NCBI GenBank assembly: GCA_046302815.1
Contig: JBKCHO010000113.1
Location: 1-31,613, forward strand
Length of the DNA stretch: 31,613 bases
Origin: JALRAP01 sp046302815
GTDB taxonomy: Bacteria > Bacteroidota > Bacteroidia > AKYH767-A > OLB10
Direction of reading: 5' to 3'
Both the position numbers and the translations under genes were made by a program. Of the stretch, positions 1 through 7,712 are shown in pieces. A model generated the notes under the pieces. It searched no databases, had not been told where the DNA came from, and was given only the letters and a program-made list of their open reading frames with translations. Position 1 is the first letter of the stretch. Every line of letters starts with the position of its first letter.

Positions 1-1034
1 CTTACTTTCAAAAACCTTCCCTCTACTGTTACGATACAAAGCAAGTCAACAGCCAATCGGAAGAAATTCGACAACTCTCGTTCCTGTTCTTTGAGCCTTG
101 TGATATCGTTACGGATAGCCACAAATTGATACGGCTTTTTGGTTTCATCCAGAAAAGGAACGATGGTTGCATCTACCCAGTAAATACTGCCGTCCTTCGC
201 ACGATTGCGGATTTCACCTTTCCAGATTTTTCCGGAAAGAATGGTGTTCCACAGATCGCGGAAAAACACTTTATCGTGATAACCTGAATTGATGATCACA
301 TGGTTTTTCCCAATCAGCTCCGAGAAGGTGTATTTGGCCAACTCGCAAAACTTTTCATTGACATAGGAGATGTTACCTTGTACATCTGTTACCGAAACGA
401 TTGCATGGCTGTCGATAGCTTTTTTGTAATAATCGAGGGTACCGGAAAAAAATTGCTTCGCCTCGTTGGCTTTTACGGCTGAAATGAAGGCGGCCGTAAG
501 CGAAATCATCGGCTCGAGGAATTTCAAATCTTCTTCCGTGTAACCACCTGGTTTGTTTGCAATACCTATCATCCCAATCATCACATTGCTTTTGTCCTTC
601 ACGGGAATGCCCAGGTAGTGGTTGAGTGCCGGGTGACCTTTAGGCAGACCGCCTCGGTGCGGATCATTAGCCGGATCATTGGAGATGACGACTTCACCTG
701 TTCTCATGGTATAGCCAAACAAGGTATTCAGGTTGGTGAACTCCATGCCTTGTGACTCGTATTTTTTGTAAAGAGCTGCAGTTTCTTCGTTCCAGGAAAT
801 ATCGGTAATGGCGTATGTTTTCAACACAGGCGCCCCATCGCGGGTGAAGATTTCCCCGATGAATCCGTATTCGCTATTGGTTACGGAGAGCACATTCTCC
901 AACATCTTCCTAAAAAGTGATCGCTTGTTGCTTTGTGGATCGATGAACTCCCGGTTTATATCAGACAATGCCTGAAGAAGATCTTGTGATTGGGATTCTT
1001 TAAACATAAGGTCCTTGTTAGAAATCTTGTTCAT
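1..1034 (-). CDS. GAF/PAS-domain sensor protein, probably histidine kinase (3' part missing)
   Basis: The frame is open from an ATG at 1034 to the window edge (344 codons, no stop), so only the sensory N-terminal part is present. Residues about 30-190 form a GAF domain (GIPVKDKSNVMIGMIGIANK is its characteristic second half). Residues about 200-315 form a PAS/PAC unit (VTDVQGNISYVNEKFCELAK, then WKGEIRNRAKDGSIYWVDAT and the closing VAIRNDITRLKEQE). A second PAS begins near residue 322 (FFRLAVDLLCIVTVEGRFLKV). There is no signal peptide or membrane segment in the visible part, so it is probably a cytoplasmic sensor. Proteins of this build in Bacteroidota usually end in a HisKA/HATPase module, but that part is off the window, so kinase function is inferred. 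It is divergent from the FNT channel gene across 199 nt. Confidence 0.85.
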   Translation of the reverse strand, partial: MNKISNKDLMFKESQSQDLLQALSDINREFIDPQSNKRSLFRKMLENVLSVTNSEYGFIGEIFTRDGAPVLKTYAITDISWNEETAALYKKYESQGMEFTNLNTLFGYTMRTGEVVISNDPANDPHRGGLPKGHPALNHYLGIPVKDKSNVMIGMIGIANKPGGYTEEDLKFLEPMISLTAAFISAVKANEAKQFFSGTLDYYKKAIDSHAIVSVTDVQGNISYVNEKFCELAKYTFSELIGKNHVIINSGYHDKVFFRDLWNTILSGKIWKGEIRNRAKDGSIYWVDATIVPFLDETKKPYQFVAIRNDITRLKEQERELSNFFRLAVDLLCIVTVEGRFLKV

Positions 1035-1185
1035 AGGGCTAAAAATTTGTTTAATCACATTGGATTCAACGAATTTAGGCCTTTGGTTTCGAGTAAACAC
1101 TATTTTAACCCGATTTAAAGCATTGGTAATCAATAGCCGGGTACTCGTTCCCTCAAAAGTATGCATAGAACAGGTTCTACATGGC

Positions 1186-1197
1186 TGATTTTCCTCA
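1186..1197. promoter_or_regulatory. TGA-N6-TCA dyad, possible CRP/FNR-type operator
   Basis: CTGATTTTCCTCAT contains the TGA-N6-TCA core used by CRP/FNR-superfamily regulators. Its centre lies 36.5 nt before the end of the -7-like box of the downstream FNT gene, about -42 from the expected start of transcription, the usual class II activator position. The outer bases are only partly symmetrical. The call rests on pattern and position only. Confidence 0.3.
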
Positions 1198-1219
1198 TAT
1201 AGTTAAGTCCAAAAACATC

Positions 1220-1228
1220 TAAATTTTG
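1220..1228 (+). promoter_or_regulatory. -7 promoter box of the FNT channel gene
   Basis: TAAATTTTG matches the Bacteroidota -7 consensus TAnnTTTG with one extra spacer base. It ends 5 nt before the ATG at 1234, so the transcript would be leaderless or nearly so. No convincing -33 TTG is seen, in keeping with a promoter that needs an activator. Confidence 0.45.
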
Positions 1229-1233
1229 TCAAT

Positions 1234-2058
1234 ATGGAAACATCAAACTCCGCCCCGTTTTCAGCCGAGCAACTCCTTCAACGGGTCGAACAGGCCTCTG
1301 TTCGAAAAGCCCATTTACCATCGTTGTCCTTGTTAATGCTGGGCATTTTGGCTGGTGCATTTATCGGTTTCGGTGCAATGGCCAACACTTTTTTGCTGTC
1401 GGATCCTTTGACTAGCATGTCGGTAACTCGGATACTGGGCGGGCTCATATTTTCCATCGGCCTCATAATGGTGGTGGTGGCAGGAGCTGAATTGTTTACA
1501 GGAAACAATTTGTTGGTGATGGCTTTTGTCGATCGGAAAATTACTTTGGTGGAACTACTGCGGAATTGGACCATAGTACTGGTCGGAAACGCCCTTGGGG
1601 CTTTCTTATTAGCAGTGTTGGTATATCAATCAGGACATCTGGATTTATTGGGAGGTAAAGTAGCGTTGCAATATCTGGCTGTGGCCGATACCAAATGCGC
1701 TATGCCATTCATCAAAGCATTTGTAAGTGGCATTCTTTGCAACATGCTTGTTTGTTTTGCAGTTTGGATGTCGTTTGCGTGCAGAAGCGTTACAGACAAA
1801 ATCCTCGCGGTTATTTTTCCGGTAACGGTATTCGTTGCCGCTGGCTTCGAGCATGTGGTCGCCAACCTCTATTTGTTTCCTGTTGCAATGATGGCATTGG
1901 ATGAACCATCAACATATATTCACCTGAATGCCTCCGGAGTCGTGGGTAACCTCATACCTGTGCTACTGGGCAACATGGTAGGAGGAGGAGTCTTTGTTGG
2001 ATTGGTGTATTACTTGGTTTATGGTAAGCAACCTGAAAAAGATCCTTCAAAAAAATAG
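1234..2058 (+). CDS. Formate/nitrite transporter (FNT) family channel
   Basis: This 274-residue membrane protein has the length and layout of the pentameric FNT channels (FocA, NirC, HSC). There are six hydrophobic segments (about 32-55, 66-84, 109-133, 157-181, 188-210 and 234-262). The FNT hallmarks are visible: an SDPL loop after TM1, AGAELFTGNN (85-92) with T89 at the position of the gating threonine, GILCNMLVCFAVWM (166-179), and GFEHVVANLYLFP (204-216) with H207 matching the central pore histidine of FocA. It would conduct small monovalent anions such as formate, nitrite or hydrosulfide across the inner membrane. Nothing in the sequence decides which. No formate lyase or nitrite reductase gene is adjacent, so the substrate stays open. 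It has its own promoter close to the ATG and faces a hairpin repeat downstream. Confidence 0.93.
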   Translation: METSNSAPFSAEQLLQRVEQASVRKAHLPSLSLLMLGILAGAFIGFGAMANTFLLSDPLTSMSVTRILGGLIFSIGLIMVVVAGAELFTGNNLLVMAFVDRKITLVELLRNWTIVLVGNALGAFLLAVLVYQSGHLDLLGGKVALQYLAVADTKCAMPFIKAFVSGILCNMLVCFAVWMSFACRSVTDKILAVIFPVTVFVAAGFEHVVANLYLFPVAMMALDEPSTYIHLNASGVVGNLIPVLLGNMVGGGVFVGLVYYLVYGKQPEKDPSKK

Positions 2059-2062
2059 AATA

Positions 2063-2120
2063 GGATGAAACGGATTAACACGAATTCAATCCGTACTAAT
2101 CCGTTTCATCCGCCTTATCC
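2063..2120. repeat. Intergenic hairpin built from ATCCGT repeats
   Basis: A perfect 15-bp inverted repeat (GGATGAAACGGATTA at 2063-2077 and its complement at 2097-2111) encloses a 19-nt spacer. The right half is also a short direct repeat of ATCCG(T/C), starting at 2089, 2099, 2108 and 2117 with spacing of 9-10 nt. It starts 5 nt after the FNT stop and ends 23 nt before the stop of the convergent gene at 2143. It may serve as a two-way terminator, although there is no T-run, or it may be a dispersed intergenic repeat family. No open reading frame runs through it. Confidence 0.75.
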
Positions 2121-2142
2121 GTGCTCTGCAATAAGGGTTTGA

Positions 2143-3396
2143 TTACTTCACCACGGAAATCCGCTGGTCAGAAACTTGCCCTCCGGCAATTACTCGAATG
2201 TTATAAATACCCGCAGGGAGCTGTCCTACTGCAATCTGCTCAGTGAACAATCCGGTTCGATTTGAGATAGGTGAGCGCATTACCACAGCACCGCGCATAT
2301 CAGTGATCATGACTACATCCTCTTGGGATGGATTTTCAACGAATAATGTCAATTGAATTAAATCGGAAGCAGGGTTTGGATAAGCACTCAAAAAGACCGG
2401 ATTTTCATTCTCATTCACACCAGTGGCAGAAACTTGCTGCTTGTAAAATTCAAAGTTTCCTGTAGATGCACCACCGAATCCGGTAAACACCAACTTCCAT
2501 AATCCTCCGGCACGGCCGTACACATAATAAACGGTTGAATCCTCAATCAACCACTGATTGGTGTTCAAGTCGAAGGTCTTCCATGTGTACCCGATATTGT
2601 TACTATACTTGTTAAAGCTCAACCCCCACGGTGTTACCAACGCTTCATCTACCGGGTATGCCTTTGCCGTAAATACACTATCGTTGGATAGCACACCTGT
2701 CACTTTGTAGGTTAGTGGCATAGACGACATGTATTGGGAGAAGACCAAGTCCCATGTGTATTTGTTGGGTTCACGGTCAAACACCGTGTTGGTTGCAAAA
2801 GAGTAATAACCGAAATTTTTGCCTTGGAAATTTTGCTTATTGACATTAACGGTGGTTTCATTTGTTCCATCCAGATTGGCATGCACAAATGTGTAGGTTC
2901 CGTTTTGAAGCACTTGGATCCATATTTTCTTCCATGTGCTGTTCGGAAGCTTGATGAAGAATATGGAGTCTCCGGTTACGGCGTGCGTTACGAAGTCGTA
3001 ATTACCCCAGCCCAAGTCGAACAGATTGTTTGGGTCGCCAGTGATGTTGAATGCACCTGCCCACAGACTTGTGTCTCGATTGAACAACTCGTTTGCAGAG
3101 GTTAGCTGGCCGGTGGTATCAAGCGGAATGATATTTGACCAATCGTTCACTGAGAAGCCGGATTTGAATAGTCTCACATTGTTCTTGCCGTTTATTTGGA
3201 TGGTGGCTTGGAATCCGGCAATTTGGAATGCCAAGTCCCAGTCGGTGTTGCTAATGTTGCTCACCTCGCCATCAGGCATACTATAAAAAACCTGATTGGT
3301 ATATCCCTGGTTGATGGATACATTGTCATAAACTTGCTGAGCCATCATAGGAATCATCAGCGCACAAGCTAAGATCGTTAGTAGAATTCGTTTCAT
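2143..3396 (-). CDS. HmuY-like secreted protein with T9SS sorting domain
   Basis: This 417-residue protein begins with a signal peptide (MKRILLTILACALMIPMMAQ). It has two regions typical of HmuY-like beta proteins: NTDWDLAFQ near residue 50, and YTWDLVFSQY followed much later by VYYVYGRAGGLWKLVFTGF and NFEFYKQ. It ends in a type A T9SS sorting domain (SAYPNPASDLIQL through a final ISVVK). HmuY of Porphyromonas binds haem and passes it to the TonB-dependent receptor HmuR. The relatives here are about twice that length and their ligand is not evident. It is the last gene after the receptor and a paralogous lipoprotein on the same strand, with 121 nt between it and the lipoprotein gene. Secretion through T9SS would release it or attach it to the cell surface, in contrast to the lipid-anchored paralogue. 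Confidence 0.82.
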   Translation of the reverse strand: MKRILLTILACALMIPMMAQQVYDNVSINQGYTNQVFYSMPDGEVSNISNTDWDLAFQIAGFQATIQINGKNNVRLFKSGFSVNDWSNIIPLDTTGQLTSANELFNRDTSLWAGAFNITGDPNNLFDLGWGNYDFVTHAVTGDSIFFIKLPNSTWKKIWIQVLQNGTYTFVHANLDGTNETTVNVNKQNFQGKNFGYYSFATNTVFDREPNKYTWDLVFSQYMSSMPLTYKVTGVLSNDSVFTAKAYPVDEALVTPWGLSFNKYSNNIGYTWKTFDLNTNQWLIEDSTVYYVYGRAGGLWKLVFTGFGGASTGNFEFYKQQVSATGVNENENPVFLSAYPNPASDLIQLTLFVENPSQEDVVMITDMRGAVVMRSPISNRTGLFTEQIAVGQLPAGIYNIRVIAGGQVSDQRISVVK

Positions 3397-3517
3397 AGGT
3401 TTTGATATAAAGTGTTGTGATTTTAAATTATTTAGTCAATGGTTATTTGTTTATATTCATGTGTCACTAGCCACTACATACTTGCTATGAGGCAAATTGC
3501 CAAGGAATAGTTTTTTC

Positions 3518-4528
3518 TCAAATTCGCTTATACTCAAACTTCGCCGTTCCTTTATTTCCTTGGTCATCATAGAAGTCGTAAAACCTTATTTTATATACAA
3601 ACCCTTCCGTATCTTTTAATAAATAGTAACGGTCGGGGATGATTACATAGCCTAAGTTGAAGTCATAATCTTTCCAACTAAATCCAATTTTTCCTGCAAG
3701 CGAATTGAAGCTCACATTGGACAAATGAGAAGCATCAAATGTTTCAAATGGAACATATGCGGCAGTGGAATCTTTTCGATATTGCTCATTTGAGCAACCC
3801 GACCACTTGTTCAACAAGGCTCCGGTTACAAGGTAATATCTGAATGGAGAGTTCAATGGTTCTGTCTGATAGGTGTAGGTATATTTCGTGAAGACCACAT
3901 CCCAGTCGGTTTTTTTAGGAGACACTTCAACCATGGCACCACCATTATCGAATGTAAAATACATTAGCGAATACTCGGGGTTTTTTGGGATAATGAAATC
4001 AACAACACCTGTATTATTGTAATTGGAAAATCGGATTTTGTATTGACTTTTCGTAACCTCAACCACTTTGAATTTTCGCCAACGAACCGACCCAAAGTGT
4101 TCCGTACGACCGCGGTCAATAACATAAGTAACTCCAGTGCTCATTCCTGAAGGATCTCGGTAGTCTCCGAATGCCGTTGAGTCGTCAAAGAGATGTTCGG
4201 TTTCAGTTCGCCAAACTTTCCCGCTGGAGTCGGCTGCTGACATACTTGTATCACCGGTATGGGCAACGAACATGAACTTCCCTGTATTTAGGTAAATACG
4301 ATATCCTTCGGTAGAGGCTTCAAAAGCCAGATCATAACTGCGGTAGGGAACCACTTTCTGCTGTCCAGTCTTAAAATCCACATAAACTTGGTCGTTGTAA
4401 CTGACACCCATGGAGGCCGACATGCTTTGCAGCTCACCTGGAGGCGGTAAAACAAAAGGTGTTTCTTCCTTTTCGCACGAAACGATGAAAGGCAGTAAGA
4501 AAATCAAACAATACAGCGTCCTACCCAT
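3518..4528 (-). CDS. HmuY-family lipoprotein
   Basis: I start this gene at the ATG at 4528 (336 residues). A GTG at 4555 in the same frame would add nine residues before the signal peptide and is less likely. The N-terminus MGRTLYCLIFLLPFIVSC is a lipoprotein signal with the lipobox cysteine at residue 18. The body has the HmuY pattern: RSYDLAFEAS, then KTDWDVVFTKYTYTY, and the C-terminal YYLLKDTEGFVYKIRFYDFY and GTAKFEYK. The final segment aligns well with the T9SS-exported paralogue at 2143-3396. The ATG overlaps the end of the receptor gene by 8 nt (ATGGGTAG), so the two are co-transcribed and probably translationally coupled. The likely role is an outer-surface ligand-capture protein for the receptor. 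Haem is the best guess from the family name, not from identified ligand residues. Confidence 0.85.
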   Translation of the reverse strand: MGRTLYCLIFLLPFIVSCEKEETPFVLPPPGELQSMSASMGVSYNDQVYVDFKTGQQKVVPYRSYDLAFEASTEGYRIYLNTGKFMFVAHTGDTSMSAADSSGKVWRTETEHLFDDSTAFGDYRDPSGMSTGVTYVIDRGRTEHFGSVRWRKFKVVEVTKSQYKIRFSNYNNTGVVDFIIPKNPEYSLMYFTFDNGGAMVEVSPKKTDWDVVFTKYTYTYQTEPLNSPFRYYLVTGALLNKWSGCSNEQYRKDSTAAYVPFETFDASHLSNVSFNSLAGKIGFSWKDYDFNLGYVIIPDRYYLLKDTEGFVYKIRFYDFYDDQGNKGTAKFEYKRI

Positions 4529-6743
4529 TTTTGGTTTTGCTTTTATTGTTTGCACTCAAATTCATTGTGAATTTGACAAAGCCTGTTCTTCCGGTGCCTA
4601 CCGCAATCGTTCCCGAACCATCGTTGTGTGCCGAACCGGGCATATTGGAGTTAACATCGGTTACATCTAGCATATTTCGTATGCCTATTTGAACAAGCCA
4701 TTTGTTTTTTCCGAACGATTTTCCCACGGTAGCATCCAACAAAGCAAAAGCGTGGTTCTTGAAAGTGGATATCGAATTATCTCCGTTTAAAATATATCCT
4801 GTGGAAGCGCCATTGTATTTATACCATGTGTTGAAGGACACTCCGGCTTTTTCGAATTGGTATCCTGCACGGAATCGCACCTCAGGATAATAATCATAAT
4901 CGTAATTTGATTCTATCTTTTCTTCATTTTTCCCGTGCAAGGTATAACCCGCTTCAAATGAAAAGAGTCCGATTCCAAGAAACAGGTCAGAACCGATACC
5001 ATGCATTTTACTTTTCCCTGTGTTTACATAGGTGTATAAATTGGATGTGATATCGGGTTGGGCCAAAGCGATTTCATCTTCAATCGAGTTTATAAATCCA
5101 TTCAATTCAGATCGCAAGGTCCAATGCGGTTTGTTCACCAACAACCAAGAAATGTTTGTATGAAAGTTGTGCGAGCGCTCAGGAACAAGACTTAAGTTTC
5201 CTCGGACATTATGATTCACATCAACAAAATACAGGTAACGCTCCTTCACCGAAGGGGCTCTGAAACCTCTACCGTATGAAAAGCGGGCTGTTGCCGATGG
5301 ACTCCAATCATACTTAAGGGCAATTGAAGGAATCAAAGGCATGTCGAATGAAGTATGATAGCCATATCGAATCGATGGTTTCAGTTCGATTTTGGGATGT
5401 GGACGAAATTCAAGGCTTGAGAAAACAGCGTATTCACTAACAACTGCTTTTTCGTTTTCGATTCTTTTACCCAAGGCCGTTTCATGCTGGAATTCCAGTC
5501 CTCCTAAAAAAGACACCTTTCCTTCTAAAAATGGAAGCTGATATGCTGTACGACCGTGCCATGCTTGCACACGGTTGGTGTCCTGCTCCTCCAAACCGTT
5601 TATGGGCATCTGATCAAGCGACACCAAGTCTTTACGGTATGTGTTTCGGATTCTTCTCCAATACGAATGGGCAAGGGAAGATTGCAATTTACTTTGATTG
5701 CTAAACCATATTTCACTCGAGATTTGTTGGTTGAATCGTCTTGTGTAATAGAGCCGATCAAATGCATAGGCCTCGTATGGTGTAATACGGGGAGCTCCTC
5801 GGTCAGTTAGTTTTTCATCAAAATATTGCGATTGACCATAAAATATGAATCGGCTTCCAGCATACCTGTAACCGACACGACCATTGTATTTTTCTTTAGG
5901 ATGCCAAAGCTGGTCGCGACCCGCTTCTGTTGGCGACCAACCATCGAAGAAATATCGGCCACCATCCAACATTACGGAGGAGCGACCCGATGTCAAGCCC
6001 GCACCACCTTGGATGTCATATGTGCCGATGCTCTCATACATTGTGGAAGCGTGCGCCCTGAAGGGTCCGTCAACCGACTTGTTTGTAATGATGTTGATGA
6101 CACCACCGGCAGCATCCGAGCCATAGCTTGACGACATGGGTCCGTTAACGATTTCAATGCGTTCCACGGATGCCAATGGCAGTTGACTGGCATCAATTTT
6201 TCCGTCTAATCTACCGATGAGTGGAACTCCGTCAACCAGGATTTTAACATGTTGTCCACCCATACCATTCAATCGAATGCCAGCTCCCATTATCATGTCA
6301 CGGTTTACACTGACCCCTTGCTGCATTTCAAGCAATTGATCCAAGTGAGATGCCCCAGACTGTTCTATGACTTCCCGGCTAATAACCTTAACGGAGTGAA
6401 TGCTTTCGCTGACGGCTTTGGCCTGATGGTCGGAGGTTATATTCACCTCAGGGATACTCACATTTTTGGTTTTCAACTGTATAGCTCCTCGATGCAGATC
6501 GGAAATACTCCCACTCCAATCCTCAAAAGCCACATGTTTAATCAGGACCCTGGCTTGATCACTTTCTACGGCCTTGATGGCAGCAACGCCCTTGGGGTCT
6601 GTAAGCACGGGCTTACCCCCTTCAATAATGACAACGGCCTGTTGCACAGGTGCTCCATTCATATCCAAAACAGAAACCACCTGCGTGAAACCCGCCTGGG
6701 ATAGCCCTCCCAAAATCAATATCAACAGTACCCTTGAAATCAC
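4521..6743 (-). CDS. TonB-dependent outer-membrane receptor (HmuR-like)
   Basis: The protein is 740 residues with a GTG start and signal peptide (MISRVLLILILGGLSQAGFTQ). It has a short carboxypeptidase-regulatory-like domain (about 22-95) and then a plug domain: VIEQSGASHLDQLLEMQQGV, VKILVDGVPLIG, VERIEIVNGPMSSSYGSDA and GGVINIIT. A beta-barrel follows to the C-terminus. GRGFRAPSVKERYLYF followed by an NHN and GNLSLVPE resembles the FRAP...NPxL segment found in haem and B12/siderophore receptors, and a histidine lies between the two motifs as in haem receptors. It would import a ligand across the outer membrane using TonB energy. The operon with two HmuY-like proteins supports haem or a related iron source. 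Its -7-like box ends 4 nt from the GTG, so the message is probably leaderless. Confidence 0.93.
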   Translation of the reverse strand: MISRVLLILILGGLSQAGFTQVVSVLDMNGAPVQQAVVIIEGGKPVLTDPKGVAAIKAVESDQARVLIKHVAFEDWSGSISDLHRGAIQLKTKNVSIPEVNITSDHQAKAVSESIHSVKVISREVIEQSGASHLDQLLEMQQGVSVNRDMIMGAGIRLNGMGGQHVKILVDGVPLIGRLDGKIDASQLPLASVERIEIVNGPMSSSYGSDAAGGVINIITNKSVDGPFRAHASTMYESIGTYDIQGGAGLTSGRSSVMLDGGRYFFDGWSPTEAGRDQLWHPKEKYNGRVGYRYAGSRFIFYGQSQYFDEKLTDRGAPRITPYEAYAFDRLYYTRRFNQQISSEIWFSNQSKLQSSLAHSYWRRIRNTYRKDLVSLDQMPINGLEEQDTNRVQAWHGRTAYQLPFLEGKVSFLGGLEFQHETALGKRIENEKAVVSEYAVFSSLEFRPHPKIELKPSIRYGYHTSFDMPLIPSIALKYDWSPSATARFSYGRGFRAPSVKERYLYFVDVNHNVRGNLSLVPERSHNFHTNISWLLVNKPHWTLRSELNGFINSIEDEIALAQPDITSNLYTYVNTGKSKMHGIGSDLFLGIGLFSFEAGYTLHGKNEEKIESNYDYDYYPEVRFRAGYQFEKAGVSFNTWYKYNGASTGYILNGDNSISTFKNHAFALLDATVGKSFGKNKWLVQIGIRNMLDVTDVNSNMPGSAHNDGSGTIAVGTGRTGFVKFTMNLSANNKSKTKNG

Positions 6744-6747
6744 GGCG

Positions 6748-6755
6748 CGAAAGTA
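6748..6755 (-). promoter_or_regulatory. -7-like box of the receptor operon
   Basis: On the minus strand TACTTTCG differs from TAnnTTTG by one base and ends 4 nt before the GTG at 6743. This would place the transcription start on or beside the start codon. No clear -33 TTG is present at the expected distance. Confidence 0.4.
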
Positions 6756-6810
6756 TTGTTTGGCTAACCCTCGGCAGCGGTATAAGGTTCATCATTACCA
6801 TGGGATTCGG

Positions 6811-6833
6811 GTCATTTTGACATAGAGTTGACA
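6811..6833. promoter_or_regulatory. Paired TTGACA / GTCA-N3-TGAC motifs in a divergent intergenic region
   Basis: GTCATTTTGAC (6811-6821) is an inverted repeat with a 3-nt centre. TTGACA occurs at 6817 and again at 6828, 11 bp apart, so on the same face of the helix. This lies between the receptor operon (minus) and the gene at 6893 (plus) and may be a repressor or activator site. I cannot assign it to a regulator family. Confidence 0.3.
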
Positions 6834-6866
6834 ATTGAAAACTCATACATCATAAACGACCGCCTG

Positions 6867-6884
6867 TTTCGTTTTTTTACGAAA
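6867..6884. promoter_or_regulatory. Inverted repeat just upstream of the start codon at 6893
   Basis: TTTCGT (6867-6872) and ACGAAA (6879-6884) flank a run of six T, ending 8 nt before the ATG. It could be an operator or a small hairpin covering the translation start. Only the symmetry is seen. Confidence 0.3.
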
Positions 6885-6892
6885 TTGGCTTC

Positions 6893-7690
6893 ATGAAAAA
6901 CCAACTATTGAACGAGCAGGCCCGCCATCTCGTGGAAATGATTCGCGAGCAGAACGATATCATCACAGGATATGAATCTCAAATACCCCAAATCGAAATC
7001 GATATCCTGATGGAAAATGTCCGAAAATTGTATCAGGTGCTCAAAGAACTTGAAAAGCGCAATGGTACAACACCTAATCTTCAGGAGACTGATGCCATCA
7101 AGCTGTCAGTCCCTGTTGAGACTGTCGTTCAAGAGACTTCTATCGAACCTGTAATCGAATCTCAAACGGTTGCTGTAGATATGATTGAACCGGTTGCAGA
7201 ACCCGTGCATCCTGAAGAGCTGTTGGCTGTGGTTGAGATACCGGTTGAGGCCCCCAAGGCCGAAATCCGAAGAGAGGAGTTGATGACCCAGTCACGATTG
7301 AACAAGGACCAACCTAAGCCATCATCTAAAGCAGCCACTTTGTTTGATGAGGAATCGCATACGGTAGCTGACCAATTCAGTAGCACTCCATCCTTACATG
7401 ACCGTTTGTCGACCGGCAAACCGGATGAGTCTATTGCCTCTAAGATGCAATCCAATCCGGTAGCGGATTTGAAAAAATCCATTGGTATCAATGAGAAATT
7501 CGCACTAATAAACGAATTGTTCGAAGGGGATATCAATGCATACAACGAAGCTATCGAGGTGCTCAACTCTTCTACAGACGAGGCTGCTGCTTTAGCGTAT
7601 TTAGATGATCAATTGGTAGGAAAATATGGTTGGTTGCCCACCAACGAATCCTATCTAAAGCTTCGCAATTTGGTGGAGCGTCGCTATTGA
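6893..7690 (+). CDS. Conserved-looking Bacteroidota protein of unknown function
   Basis: The 265-residue protein has no signal peptide or membrane span, so it is probably cytoplasmic. Residues about 1-57 are predicted helical, with repeated Glu/Gln/Leu positions (LLNEQARHLVEMIREQ, then LMENVRKLYQVLKELEKR). Residues about 65-140 are an acidic linker rich in Val, Glu and Pro, low in complexity. ATLFDEESHTVADQF (148-162) is followed by a C-terminal block (190-265) with DLKKSIGINEKFALINELF, AYNEAIEVLN, YLDDQLVGKYGW and LRNLVERRY. That block looks like the well-conserved part of a family I associate with Bacteroidota, but I cannot name a function. The M28 peptidase gene follows after 22 nt on the same strand, so the two may share a transcript. 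Confidence 0.8.
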   Translation: MKNQLLNEQARHLVEMIREQNDIITGYESQIPQIEIDILMENVRKLYQVLKELEKRNGTTPNLQETDAIKLSVPVETVVQETSIEPVIESQTVAVDMIEPVAEPVHPEELLAVVEIPVEAPKAEIRREELMTQSRLNKDQPKPSSKAATLFDEESHTVADQFSSTPSLHDRLSTGKPDESIASKMQSNPVADLKKSIGINEKFALINELFEGDINAYNEAIEVLNSSTDEAAALAYLDDQLVGKYGWLPTNESYLKLRNLVERRY

Positions 7691-7712
7691 TTTTTCATAA
7701 ACCTTTCCAGCT

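Noticed and set aside
3491..3501. Short dyad GGCAA-A-TTGCC in the gap between the two HmuY-like genes.
   Set aside because: Only 11 bp with no T-run and no nearby promoter box; too weak to call an operator or terminator.
4529..4555. GTG start at 4555 for the HmuY-like lipoprotein.
   Set aside because: It would put nine polar, basic residues in front of a well-formed lipoprotein signal that begins at the ATG at 4528.
6756..6810. Minus-strand GATGAACCTTATACC...CGAGGGTT resembles the 3' half of a TPP riboswitch.
   Set aside because: The 5' half (GGGGTGC and CTGAGA) is missing, the UAAU loop is absent, and the -7 box at 6748-6755 lies downstream, so this DNA would not be in the transcript.
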